Source of the DNA: Rhodoferax sp.
Lineage (GTDB): Bacteria; Pseudomonadota; Gammaproteobacteria; Burkholderiales; Burkholderiaceae_C
Direction: 5' to 3'
Assembly: GCF_030697375.1 (NCBI RefSeq)
Contig: NZ_JAUYQD010000033.1
Span: forward strand, 62,001-126,000
DNA: 64,000 bases
The first letter of the stretch is position 1, and the number at the start of each line of letters is the position of its first letter. Under the pieces are notes generated by a model, which was not told the DNA's origin, did not search any database, and worked only from the letters and a program-made list of their open reading frames with translations. Shown here one piece after another: positions 7,949-16,171 of the stretch. A program made the translations under genes and the position numbers.

Positions 7949-9415
7949 TCAATTGGGCTGAATATGGCGTGCCAGTGCGCCCGCTACCAGTGTTGGCCCA
8001 GCAGGCCACCGATCTGCACCCATTCCATGGCGATAGACCGCCTGGCAGGCCGCATCAAAAGCGTCCAGTCCGCCCGCCAAGTGTGCACCCACCATGCCCG
8101 CCAGCACGTCGCCGGTGCCAGCCGTGGCCAATCGGGCGTCTCCAGTCGGGTTGATCACTGGCGTTTGCCCCGGTGCCGCAATGATGGTGCCAGAGCCTTT
8201 GAGCACCACGGTGCAGGCAAAACGGCTGGCCAGTGCCTGGGCGGCAGCAAGGCGATCTTGTTGTACCTGTGCAGCGGTGACGCCTAACAGCCGTGCCGCT
8301 TCCAGCGGATGGGGGGTCAGCACAGTGTCCGCATGGCGTTGGCAACGGGCTGTGAGCAAGACTTGGAGCGGGGAGTTGTTTGCGAGGGCGTTGAGGGCGT
8401 CGGCGTCCATGACGACCCGGGCTGATGCCGACAAAATCGGAGGCAAATACGCGCTGATCACATCGCCGCCACCACAGCCGCAGACCACCGCCATGGCGGA
8501 AAAATCCAAACTTTGAACCGCTCTGAACATCAGCTCAGGCTGCTGGGGGTCTACGCTCAGGGAGCCTCCATCCAGCAAGCCCACAAAGACGCGGCCGGCG
8601 CCCGCGTGCAGCGCGGCGGACGCGGCCAGCAGGGCGGCTCCTGTCATTCCCGGCGCGCCGCCGACCACGGCAACATCACCAAAACTTCCTTTGTGGGATG
8701 CATGGGGGCGTGGCTGCATGGGGGGCAAACCCGCCAGCCAAGCGCTTGGTCCGGCGGTCGGCTGGTAGGCGCCTGCGCCACGGGTGGTATCCAGGTCATG
8801 GAACCACACTTGGCCTGCCACATCCCGCCCGTGGGCGGTGAACAGTCCGGGTTTCAGGGTGAGCAGGCTCAGGGTGTGGCTGGCTTTCACGCTGTGCAGT
8901 GCCGGGTGACCCGTGTCCGCGTGCAAGCCGGTCGGCAGATCGATGGCCAGTACGGGCGCCAGCCCCGCATTGAGCAGGGTGATCCATGCGGCCATGCGGC
9001 CTTCGGGTGCGCGGGAATGGGCGCCCAGACCGAGGAGGGCGTCAATACATAAATCGCAGCTATGGGGGGGCGTTTCGGCGAAACATACCCCAGCATCCAC
9101 CGCACGCTGGTATGAGGCTGCGGCGTCGGGCGGTGTGTTGTCAGGACTGCCCAGCCAGGTCACCACCGGTGCCTTGCCCCAGCGCTGCAGGTGTAGCGCC
9201 GCTTCCAGTCCGTCACCGCCGTTGTTGCCCGGTCCACAGGCAATCCAGATACTTCGGGCATGGGGGGCGATGGCGAGGGCCAGCTGCGCCACGGCCAGTC
9301 CGGCACGCTGCATCAGGGTATGGGGGGGCAAGATTGCTTGCGCCGCCTGTTCGATGCAGCGCGTCGCGGCGATGCCGTACAAAGCCTGGCGCACAGATAA
9401 GTCAACGGGACGCAT
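7949..9415 (-). CDS. nnr: Bifunctional NAD(P)H-hydrate epimerase / ADP-dependent dehydratase
   Basis: Repairs damaged nicotinamide cofactors. The N-terminal YjeF-type domain (about 1-215; GPGNNGGDG at 61-69) epimerises NAD(P)HX, and the C-terminal ribokinase-like domain (about 230-488; motifs GGAPGMTGAALLA and NPTGDARLATAGTGDVLAGM) dehydrates the S form using ADP. The 488-residue length is normal for the fused bacterial enzyme. It starts eight bases after the stop of the MBL-fold gene on the same strand and is probably the last gene of a kinase-MBL-nnr transcript. Confidence 0.95.
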   Translation of the reverse strand: MRPVDLSVRQALYGIAATRCIEQAAQAILPPHTLMQRAGLAVAQLALAIAPHARSIWIACGPGNNGGDGLEAALHLQRWGKAPVVTWLGSPDNTPPDAAASYQRAVDAGVCFAETPPHSCDLCIDALLGLGAHSRAPEGRMAAWITLLNAGLAPVLAIDLPTGLHADTGHPALHSVKASHTLSLLTLKPGLFTAHGRDVAGQVWFHDLDTTRGAGAYQPTAGPSAWLAGLPPMQPRPHASHKGSFGDVAVVGGAPGMTGAALLAASAALHAGAGRVFVGLLDGGSLSVDPQQPELMFRAVQSLDFSAMAVVCGCGGGDVISAYLPPILSASARVVMDADALNALANNSPLQVLLTARCQRHADTVLTPHPLEAARLLGVTAAQVQQDRLAAAQALASRFACTVVLKGSGTIIAAPGQTPVINPTGDARLATAGTGDVLAGMVGAHLAGGLDAFDAACQAVYRHGMGADRWPAGPTLVAGALARHIQPN

Positions 9416-9423
9416 AGGGGGGG

Positions 9424-10311
9424 CTAAAACTCGTAGGTTTCGCCTTCGCGGGCCAATCGGTAGTGGGGGCCACCGGCTTGGGGTGGGTTGGCGACCAAGG
9501 CCTGTTGGAATGCGGCTTCCAGCGCGTCGTCGTTGCGGGTTGGTTCATGGTGCGTGCAAAAAAGCACTTTGGCACCGGCATCCTGGGCGTACTGGATACA
9601 GGAGTTGAAGGTGCCGTGGCCCCAGCCCTTTTTTGTGGCGTATTCCTGCTCGGTGTAGGAGCAGTCTGCGATCAGCACGTCCACGCCGCGCATGGCCTGC
9701 AAGATGCCGCTGGCCTTTTCATCGACGAAGGTTTGGTATTCGGCATAGCCATCTTCACCGGGCTCATAAATGTTCAGGGGGGGTTCATGGTCACCGGTAA
9801 AAAATACGGATTTTCCATTGGCTTCAATCCGGTAGCCAAAATCGATGACCGGATGGTTCATCAGGTAAGGTGTCACCGTGGCAGAGCCGATCTGAATGCT
9901 TTGCTCTGGTGCCAGCGTGACATATTCAATGCGTGCCTTCATCTCGGCTTCGCGCACGGGGAAGTAGCTGTATTGCAGTTGCACAGACATCACCTGCTCC
10001 ACGCCTTTTCCCGTCACCGGGTCAAACCCACCATGCAGCCGCAGGAGATTGCCTGGTATGAAGTTGGGAATGAAAAATGGCAAGCCCTGAATGTGGTCCC
10101 AGTGTGAATGGGTCAAGAGCACATTGGCGGTCAGTGGTAATTCGGCCAACAGGGTTTGGGACAGGGGGAAAATGCCGGTGCCGGCGTCAATGATGAGCAA
10201 CTCGTTGTTGTCGGTGCGAATCTCAATGCAGGTGGTGTTGCCACCATAACGCACCGTATTCGGTCCCGGGGATGCAATGGAACCCCGTACTCCCCAAAAT
10301 TTAACTTTCAT
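9424..10311 (-). CDS. MBL-fold metallo-hydrolase
   Basis: Metallo-beta-lactamase superfamily hydrolase of 295 residues. The dinuclear metal motif is THSHWDH (His68, His70, Asp72, His73), with further ligands likely in MNHPVIDFG, FTGDHEP and FCTHHEP. The opening MKVKFWGVRGSIASPGPNTVRYGGNT is characteristic of a subgroup often found with signalling genes and related to cyclic-nucleotide or phosphodiester hydrolases. The ATG at 10311 was chosen over a longer frame because AGAGGG precedes it and the family N-terminus begins there. It lies 100 bases downstream of a PAS histidine kinase and eight bases upstream of nnr. Substrate unknown. Confidence 0.88.
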   Translation of the reverse strand: MKVKFWGVRGSIASPGPNTVRYGGNTTCIEIRTDNNELLIIDAGTGIFPLSQTLLAELPLTANVLLTHSHWDHIQGLPFFIPNFIPGNLLRLHGGFDPVTGKGVEQVMSVQLQYSYFPVREAEMKARIEYVTLAPEQSIQIGSATVTPYLMNHPVIDFGYRIEANGKSVFFTGDHEPPLNIYEPGEDGYAEYQTFVDEKASGILQAMRGVDVLIADCSYTEQEYATKKGWGHGTFNSCIQYAQDAGAKVLFCTHHEPTRNDDALEAAFQQALVANPPQAGGPHYRLAREGETYEF

Positions 10312-10411
10312 GCGTCGCCCTCTGTGTTTGGAAAACATCTTAGCGTTTTCAAATACGGATACAAAGTTTGCGCACCGCAAGTGCACACAGGAATATTTGC
10401 AATGTTCTCGG

Positions 10412-12067
10412 TCACTGGTCCTGGGGTAACGCTGTCTGCGTATCGGGGGTACCTTGGATGGGCAGCCAGACCCGAAAGCGGGTGCCTACACCGGGCGTGC
10501 TGAACACCTCGATGCGTCCGCCGTGTTTGCTGATGATGCCGTAAGACACCGAGAGGCCCAGGCCAGTACCCTGGCCAACGGGTTTGGTGGTGAAAAAAGG
10601 TTCAAAAATGCGCTTTTGCACGGATTCACTCATGCCGCAACCCGTGTCTTCTATTTCAAACCACGCCATGGTTTCGTCATGACCGGTGCGGATCGTGATG
10701 AGGCCTTGGGTTTCGATGGCGTGGCCCGCATTGACCAGCAAATTCAAAACCACCTGGTTGATTTGCGGGGCATTGCACAGAACCTCGGGCAGATCACCCC
10801 ACTCAAATTCCACTTTGGCTTTGAACTTGATTTCGTTCCAGACCACATTGAGCGTGCTTTTGATGCAGGCGTTGAGGTTGACGGCCATCCATTGGCCCGT
10901 GTCCACATGGGAGAAATCCTTCAAGTCCTGGACGATTTGGCGCACCCGGTTCAGTCCGTCACCCGACTCATGCAGCAACTCTTTCAGGTCCTGGCGCAGG
11001 TAGTCGATTTCCACCGATTGCAAGGTCGATTGCAGCGCTGCCGCTGCGTCGGCCGGCAATTGCACACGGGAGACTGCCGTAGCGTAGGCATCAATCAGGC
11101 GCAGCAAATCGTCGGTGTACATGGACAGGGTGCGCATGTTGGAACTGACGAAACCAATCGGGTTGTTGATCTCGTGGGCCACGCCGGCGGCCAGTTGACC
11201 TATGGATGCCAGCTTTTCGGACTGCAACAGTTGGTTTTGTGCATCCTCCAAGCGCCGGTTGGTTTCCTTGAGTTGCAGAAGGTTCTCTTGCAGAGCTTCT
11301 TCCGCTTGCTTGAAGGCGCTGCGGTCTTCTGCCAACCAGATGGTGCCTTTCGCGGGCTCCTTGGGGTCAATCAAATAACCAATGAGGTTGGTCCATAGGC
11401 TGCTGCCGTCGGCACGGCGCATAAACAGTTCGCTTTGGAATGGTTTTCCCTGCGACAAAAGTGGAAAGGCCAGTCGGCCAATTTCGGCGTAATCCTCGTC
11501 GCTGTGGTAGAACATTCGGGCGGCCTGCCCGATGATGGCGTCCCTTGGGTAGCCAAACAACTCGGTGAACTTGGGATTGCAGCGTGTGACCACGCGGTTC
11601 TGGGTAAACAAAATAGCCACCGATGCGTTGTCCATGATGGCCTGCATCTCCGCTAACGCTTGTTGGTGCTCCTGGGCGATTTTGCGTGCCTGCGTCACGT
11701 CTTCCAGAATCCACACGGTTCCCTGGTCTGTGTGTTGTGGATTCACCGCACGCCCGTAGACATGGCACCAGATCAACTGCCCGTCTTTGCGTTTGTATTG
11801 CCAGTCGGTTTCAAAGGCTTGCCCTGCTGAGAGCAGGAGGCCTGCCTGGCGGCCCAATTCGTCATAACTCTCTTGTGAAGGGTAGATGGTGATGCCAGGC
11901 AGCCCCTCAAGTTCGCCCGGGAGGTAGCCTAACAATTCCGAGGCCCGGCAGTTGCAGCGGCAGAACAGGCGGTGATGGGTGTACACAATACCCACTGCCG
12001 CGTTGTCAAAGATGGCTTGGTACGCCAGAAGCTCGTGTTCTTTATCCGTATCGAAGCAAGGGGGCAT
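10412..12067 (-). CDS. PAS-PAS sensor histidine kinase
   Basis: Soluble two-component sensor kinase of 551 residues with no predicted membrane segment. Two PAS domains (about 12-125 and 135-255; first begins YQAIFDNAAVGIVYT, second MDNASVAILFTQNR) are followed by a coiled coil and a DHp helix with phospho-acceptor His298 (LAAGVAHEINNPIGF). The HK ATPase domain carries the N box (VVLNLLVNAGHAIE), G1 (DTGCGM) and G2 (GTGLGLSVSYGI). The ATG at 12067 has a GGAG seven bases upstream; the frame continues 5' for another 157 codons, but that part only reads antisense or out of frame through the broken kynureninase gene. No cognate response regulator is adjacent; the MBL hydrolase follows. Confidence 0.92.
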   Translation of the reverse strand: MPPCFDTDKEHELLAYQAIFDNAAVGIVYTHHRLFCRCNCRASELLGYLPGELEGLPGITIYPSQESYDELGRQAGLLLSAGQAFETDWQYKRKDGQLIWCHVYGRAVNPQHTDQGTVWILEDVTQARKIAQEHQQALAEMQAIMDNASVAILFTQNRVVTRCNPKFTELFGYPRDAIIGQAARMFYHSDEDYAEIGRLAFPLLSQGKPFQSELFMRRADGSSLWTNLIGYLIDPKEPAKGTIWLAEDRSAFKQAEEALQENLLQLKETNRRLEDAQNQLLQSEKLASIGQLAAGVAHEINNPIGFVSSNMRTLSMYTDDLLRLIDAYATAVSRVQLPADAAAALQSTLQSVEIDYLRQDLKELLHESGDGLNRVRQIVQDLKDFSHVDTGQWMAVNLNACIKSTLNVVWNEIKFKAKVEFEWGDLPEVLCNAPQINQVVLNLLVNAGHAIETQGLITIRTGHDETMAWFEIEDTGCGMSESVQKRIFEPFFTTKPVGQGTGLGLSVSYGIISKHGGRIEVFSTPGVGTRFRVWLPIQGTPDTQTALPQDQ

Positions 12068-12156
12068 GCAAGAACTCCGTGGGCTGCAATGCAGCATCAT
12101 GGGCCATGATGCACAAAAACCAATCAAGAGGCAAGACAGTCCCTGGTGTGTCGTGT

Positions 12157-12971
12157 TCAGGTCACCGCGTGTTTTTGGTTGAACTCGGGTTGTTGCCACT
12201 CGCCAGTCTCCAGGACCTGGCGCAACTGCTCCACCAGCGCGATGAACAGGGCCGTCAACGCCAATGACTTGGTGCGCAATGCCGCCATGCCGCCCAGTGG
12301 CTGGGCAGCCTCGAAGCCTTCCAGCCCACACTCCGGCAGGGACATGCTCACAATGGGCTGGGTACCACACATGTAGCGGGTGATACCTGTGGCAGGTTGG
12401 TAGTCGGGGGTGAATGCAAACGGCGTGGCATGGCCCCACCAGCCGGACAGGGGTTGCCAGAAGCGCTCGGCGTGTTGGGGATTGACCCAGACAAAGGCGG
12501 GTGCGCCAGGTCCCACACCACCAAGGCCCCGGCCGCATGCGCGGCGGCCGTGACGGCTGCCATGTCGTGCATGGCGCCGGTGCGGTAGTTCACATGGGTG
12601 AGCATCAAAATAGCTACGTCAGTGGTCAAGGACGCTGCAATCTCCCCGGGCCGCAGAGAGCACCTTGTACAGGTTGATGGAGGTGCTGTCGGTGGTGACG
12701 ACCTGGTTTGGGCCTGCGCCAATGAGCGGCGCAATCCTATTGCCCAAGCGCTGCGACAGGCTGAACCAACCGGCGGTGTTCCAGGATCGGATGAGGCCTT
12801 GCCCCACTCCTGGGTGATCACCTGGGCAGCCCGTGCAGCGGCAGCCTTGGGCATGACACCCAATGACTGGCCATCGAGGTAAATGACCTCGGGAGGATTG
12901 GAAAACAACCCGCGCAGGTGTTTAAGCGGGTCCGCAGCGTCGCGTTGTTGGCAGTCTTGCCAAGTGGTCAT
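12157..12971 (-). pseudogene. kynU: Broken kynureninase gene
   Basis: Kynureninase (PLP-dependent cleavage of kynurenine, about 415 residues when intact) is recognisable only in pieces in different frames. [19 protein letters not shown]...[11 protein letters not shown]...VITQEWG starts at 12971. At about 12801-12804 one base is missing from a G run and the frame shifts to [12 protein letters not shown]...INLYKVL. A further change returns to [21 protein letters not shown]...VVWDLAH, with about 45 expected residues between missing. After another loss of roughly 27 residues, including the PLP-lysine segment expected as CGYKYLNGG, comes [28 protein letters not shown]...CGLEGF. The C-terminus is also short. 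Without the lysine it cannot be active. No kynA or kynB is nearby. Confidence 0.85.
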
Positions 12972-13078
12972 GGTGGGGGCTCTTTCGTTCAAAGAAGCCC
13001 AAAGTTAACGCCGGTCAATTTGCCGTGGTGTCGGGTTTTCCAACGATCTGTGCAAAGTCGGGAGTTTTGGCAGTCTGG

Positions 13079-13384
13079 TCAATCCAAGCGTGGCAGCTTG
13101 TGCCGCGTGCGTGCGCGCTGGCAGGCATCGCTGCCTTCGGCAAACTCCCGGCAGGGCGAGGGGCGCCATTCATAGATGCCGCAGGCGATGGTTTCACCGA
13201 TCTTGCCCGTCAGTGCTGCGCAGCGCACCGGCAGGTGGTCGGTGCCGCGCATGCGGCAGGTACTGTGGTTGACTTCCACCGCCAGACCCGACGGCACCTG
13301 TCCACCCCTCTCGTCCAGCTCGTAAACAGAAAAATCCACCGAGTAGCTGGCGCAGCAGGCTCCGCAAGTGGTGCAGGCACTCAT
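13079..13384 (-). CDS. YkgJ-family cysteine cluster protein
   Basis: A 101-residue protein starting MSACTTCGACCASY, with Cys-x2-Cys-x2-CysCys near the start, Cys in HSTCRM, RCAAL, IACGIYEWRPSPCREF and a late SDACQRARTRHKL. This spacing fits the zinc- or iron-binding CxxCxxxCC-type (YkgJ) family, whose function is not established. The start at 13384 is where family similarity begins; the longer upstream frame runs back through argF antisense to its codons. It follows the argF stop by 13 bases, so it is probably the third gene of argD-argF-ykgJ. Confidence 0.85.
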   Translation of the reverse strand: MSACTTCGACCASYSVDFSVYELDERGGQVPSGLAVEVNHSTCRMRGTDHLPVRCAALTGKIGETIACGIYEWRPSPCREFAEGSDACQRARTRHKLPRLD

Positions 13385-13397
13385 GGGGCTCGCGCTT

Positions 13398-14372
13398 TTA
13401 GCTCTGGCGGCCCAACAACAGGTATTCCATAAGTGCCTTTTGCACATGCATGCGGTTTTCGGCCTCTTCCCATACCACGGATTGCGGGCCATCAATGACT
13501 TCGGCTTCCACTTCTTCGCCGCGGTGGGCAGGCAGGCAGTGCATGAACAGGGCGTCCGGCGCGGCGACGGCCATCATTTCGCGGTTGACGCACCAGGCGG
13601 CAAAGGCGGTGCGGCGGGCTTCGTTCTCGGCTTCATAACCCATGCTGGTCCACACGTCGGTGGTCACGAGGTCCGCACCACGACAGGCATCCAATGGGTT
13701 GCTATAAGTTTGATAGCTGCTTGCGCCCGTCCCTAAAGGGGCGGCGGCTGTTTTTTCATTCACTTCATAGCCGCTGGGGGTGCTCACGCGCAGGTGAAAA
13801 CCCAACAAGGCGGCCGCCTGCAGCCAGGTGTTGGCCATGTTGTTGCCGTCGCCCACCCAGGCCACCGTTTTGCCAGCGATGGGGCCACGGTGCTCGATGT
13901 AGGTAAAGATGTCGGCCAGTATTTGACAAGGGTGGAACTCATTGGTCAGGCCGTTGATAACGGGCACGCGGGAGTTGGCGGCAAAACGCTCCAGCTTGGT
14001 CTGCTCAAAGGTGCGGATCATCACGATGTCCGTCATGCGGCTGATGACCTTGGCACTGTCTTCAATCGGCTCAGAACGGCCCAATTGGCTGTCACCCGTG
14101 GTGAGGTGCACCACGCTGCCACCCAGCTGGTACATGCCCGCCTCAAAACTCACCCGGGTGCGGGTGGATGCCTTCTCGAAGATCATGGCCAAGGTGCGGT
14201 CCACCAGTGGGTGGTGCCGCACATAGGTTTTGAATTTGTTTTTGATAAATGCAGCGCGCTCCAGCAGGTAGAGGTATTCCTCGGTGCTGAAATCGGCGAA
14301 CTGCAGGTAATGCCGGACCGGCGGCGCGCCCTGGGGGACGGTGGTGGCGATGCCTTGGGGTGCGGTGCTCAT
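13398..14372 (-). CDS. argF: Ornithine carbamoyltransferase
   Basis: Makes citrulline from ornithine and carbamoyl phosphate in arginine synthesis. The carbamoyl-phosphate motif STRTR is at about 69-73, HPCQ at 147-150, and the ornithine-binding HCLPAHRG at 278-285. The ATG overlaps the argD stop by four bases (ATGA), showing coupling. Residues about 211-225 (APLGTGASSYQTYSN) sit between the nucleotide-fold segment STPSGYEVNEK and the conserved PLDACRGADLVTTDVW, and are encoded by a copy of the dispersed palindromic repeat. I infer an in-frame insertion into a surface loop. All catalytic motifs are intact, so the enzyme is presumably active. Confidence 0.95.
   Translation of the reverse strand: MSTAPQGIATTVPQGAPPVRHYLQFADFSTEEYLYLLERAAFIKNKFKTYVRHHPLVDRTLAMIFEKASTRTRVSFEAGMYQLGGSVVHLTTGDSQLGRSEPIEDSAKVISRMTDIVMIRTFEQTKLERFAANSRVPVINGLTNEFHPCQILADIFTYIEHRGPIAGKTVAWVGDGNNMANTWLQAAALLGFHLRVSTPSGYEVNEKTAAAPLGTGASSYQTYSNPLDACRGADLVTTDVWTSMGYEAENEARRTAFAAWCVNREMMAVAAPDALFMHCLPAHRGEEVEAEVIDGPQSVVWEEAENRMHVQKALMEYLLLGRQS
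13699..13742 (-). repeat. Dispersed palindromic repeat, copy inside argF
   Basis: gctat (13701-13705) and atagc (13713-13717) form the hairpin core, followed by tgcttgcgcccgt and a diverged outer arm. It is translated in frame on the minus strand as part of ArgF. Confidence 0.75.
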
Positions 14373-15589
14373 GCGGCCTCCTTCAACAGGGTGGAAATCA
14401 GGGGGGCCAAGATGGCGACCACTTGGTCAGCCTCGGCTTGGCTCAAGATCAGCGGCGGCACCAGGCGCACCACGGTGTCTGCCGTCACGCTGATCAGCAA
14501 GCCTTGGTCGGCGGCTTGTTGCACCAGGGCGCCGCAAGGCTTGGCCAGGTCAATGCCCAGCATCAGACCTAGGCCGCGAATTTCCTTCACCCCTCCATTT
14601 TCCAGTTGTTCCGCCAATGCGGCGTGCAGCGCATTCTTGAGGTGCGCGCCGACGGTGGCGGCATTGGCCAGCAAGTTTTCTTCTTCCATGATGCGAATGG
14701 TTTCAACGCCGGCGCGCATGGCCAGTGGATTGCCGCCAAATGTGCTTCCGTGGTTGCCGGGGCCGAAAATGTGGGCCGCTTTGGGGCCTGCCACCACGGC
14801 GCCAACTGGCACGCCGGAGCCCAGGCCCTTGGCCAGTGGCATGACGTCGGGTTGGATGCCCGCCCATTGGTGGGCAAACCATTTTCCAGTGCGGCCCATG
14901 CCGCATTGCACCTCGTCAATCATCAACAGCCAGTCGCGTGTGTCACACAAGGCGCGTACTTCCCGCAGGTACTCCATGTGCATGGCATTGACGCCGCCTT
15001 CACCCTGAATGGCTTCCATGAAAACCGCGACCACATTGGGATTGCCTTCAGTGGCTGCTTTCAGGGCGGCCATACTGTTGGCGGGTACCCGAATGAAACC
15101 ATCGACCAAGGGACCAAAGCCTGCTTGCACCTTGGGATTGCCCGTGGCGCTCAGGGTGGCAATGCTGCGGCCATGGAAGGCTTTTTCATAGACCACCACT
15201 TCAGGGCGTTCTATGCCTTTGTCGTGGCCGAATTTGCGTGCCAATTTGAGTGCCGCTTCATTGGCTTCCAGGCCAGTGGAGCAAAAGAACACATTGCTCA
15301 AGCCCGAGCGCTCCACCAGCATGGCGGCCAGTGTTTCCTGGTGGGGGACATGGTAGTAGTTGGAGGTGTGGATCAGCTTGGTGAGCTGGTCTTGCAGGGC
15401 CGGCACCAGTTTGGGGTGGTTGTGCCCCAGTGTGTTGACGGCAATGCCACCCAGTGCGTCGAGGTACTCACGGCCATTTACATCCCACACGCGGCAGCCC
15501 TGGCCGTGCGACAAGGCAATCGGCAGTCGGCCATAGGTGTTCATCACATGGGGTGAAGACGGTGTAGCGGGTGGCTTGGCGGCGGTCAT
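14369..15589 (-). CDS. argD: Acetylornithine transaminase
   Basis: Class III PLP aminotransferase of 406 residues converting N-acetylglutamate semialdehyde to acetylornithine. Motifs: FFCSTGLEANEAALKLARK, EAIQGEGGVN, LLMIDEVQCGMGRTGKWF and the PLP-lysine segment MPLAKGLGSGVPVGA. The start MTAAKPPATPSSPHVMNTYGR at 15589 has CGGAG upstream; the longer frame runs into a palindromic control region. Its stop overlaps the argF start by four bases. A succinylornithine role cannot be excluded from sequence, but coupling to argF supports biosynthesis. It is divergent from the DUF3579 gene. Confidence 0.94.
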   Translation of the reverse strand: MTAAKPPATPSSPHVMNTYGRLPIALSHGQGCRVWDVNGREYLDALGGIAVNTLGHNHPKLVPALQDQLTKLIHTSNYYHVPHQETLAAMLVERSGLSNVFFCSTGLEANEAALKLARKFGHDKGIERPEVVVYEKAFHGRSIATLSATGNPKVQAGFGPLVDGFIRVPANSMAALKAATEGNPNVVAVFMEAIQGEGGVNAMHMEYLREVRALCDTRDWLLMIDEVQCGMGRTGKWFAHQWAGIQPDVMPLAKGLGSGVPVGAVVAGPKAAHIFGPGNHGSTFGGNPLAMRAGVETIRIMEEENLLANAATVGAHLKNALHAALAEQLENGGVKEIRGLGLMLGIDLAKPCGALVQQAADQGLLISVTADTVVRLVPPLILSQAEADQVVAILAPLISTLLKEAA

Positions 15590-15701
15590 GGTTAAGCTCC
15601 GGGTTTGGCTCAAAAACAAATCGACCCAACCGAGGCTGGGCCGTTGAGGTTTTATTTTAGGCGCATCCCTTGCGGCGTTTCGTGACCATTTGGCATCACA
15701 G

Positions 15702-15727
15702 CAATGCATGCATGTGTGCATGCATTG
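15702..15727. promoter_or_regulatory. Perfect 11-bp inverted repeat between argD and the DUF3579 gene
   Basis: Arms caatgcatgca (15702-15712) and tgcatgcattg (15717-15727) are exact reverse complements separated by tgtg. The site lies in the divergent control region, 113 bases before argD and 95 bases before the DUF3579 gene. The size and symmetry suggest a dimeric repressor operator, or a cruciform-type structure. It does not look like a classical ArgR box. The protein that binds it is unknown. Confidence 0.55.
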
Positions 15728-15821
15728 TCATTTACATGAAAGGTGACAGGTTAAAATTCCGATGCGGCTTAACAGCATCACGGCATGTCGCAAACATGCT
15801 GCCGCGATTAGTTCCCACCCG

Positions 15822-16145
15822 ATGGATTCCTCTTCCTCCAAAAAACTTTACATTCTGGGATTGACCCGGCAAGGCAAAACGTTCCGTCCTAGCGATTGGG
15901 CGGAGCGCTTGGCAGGGGTCATGAGCCAGTTTCGTCCAGGCGGGCCACAGCCCGGCAGCCATTTGGCCTATTCACCCTGGTGTATTCCTACCTCAGTGGG
16001 GGCAGTCAAGTGCGTGATTGTTCACAGTGATTTGCGTGACCATGAGGTGATGGCGTGGGACTTTTGCATGAACTTTGCAAAAGACAACGATCTGCAGGTG
16101 AGTGAAAGCCTGCCGATGGTGGGGGCTGGGTCGCACCAACCCTGA
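15822..16145 (+). CDS. DUF3579 family protein
   Basis: A 107-residue cytoplasmic protein of unknown function restricted mostly to betaproteobacteria. Family features are YILGLTRQGKTFRPSDWAER near the start, YSPWC in the middle, VKCVIVHSDLRDHEVMAWDF and the end FAKDNDLQVSE. The ATG at 15822 was preferred over one 60 bases upstream because similarity begins around DSSSSKKLYILG. It is divergent from argD, an arrangement I remember as common for this family, suggesting a link with arginine metabolism that is not explained. Confidence 0.85.
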   Translation: MDSSSSKKLYILGLTRQGKTFRPSDWAERLAGVMSQFRPGGPQPGSHLAYSPWCIPTSVGAVKCVIVHSDLRDHEVMAWDFCMNFAKDNDLQVSESLPMVGAGSHQP

Positions 16146-16171
16146 GCCGGTGTCCGGCCCAGAGGGGTGCC

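Noticed and set aside
12080..12538. N-terminal extension of the PAS kinase frame to 12538 (extra 157 codons).
   Set aside because: The extension reads through the kynureninase remnant in another frame, is Pro/Arg/Cys-rich without domain features, and the ATG at 12067 has a proper GGAG site.
12598..12622. A tcaaaatagctac stretch resembling the dispersed repeat core.
   Set aside because: It encodes the expected kynureninase segment [10 protein letters not shown], so the likeness is chance.
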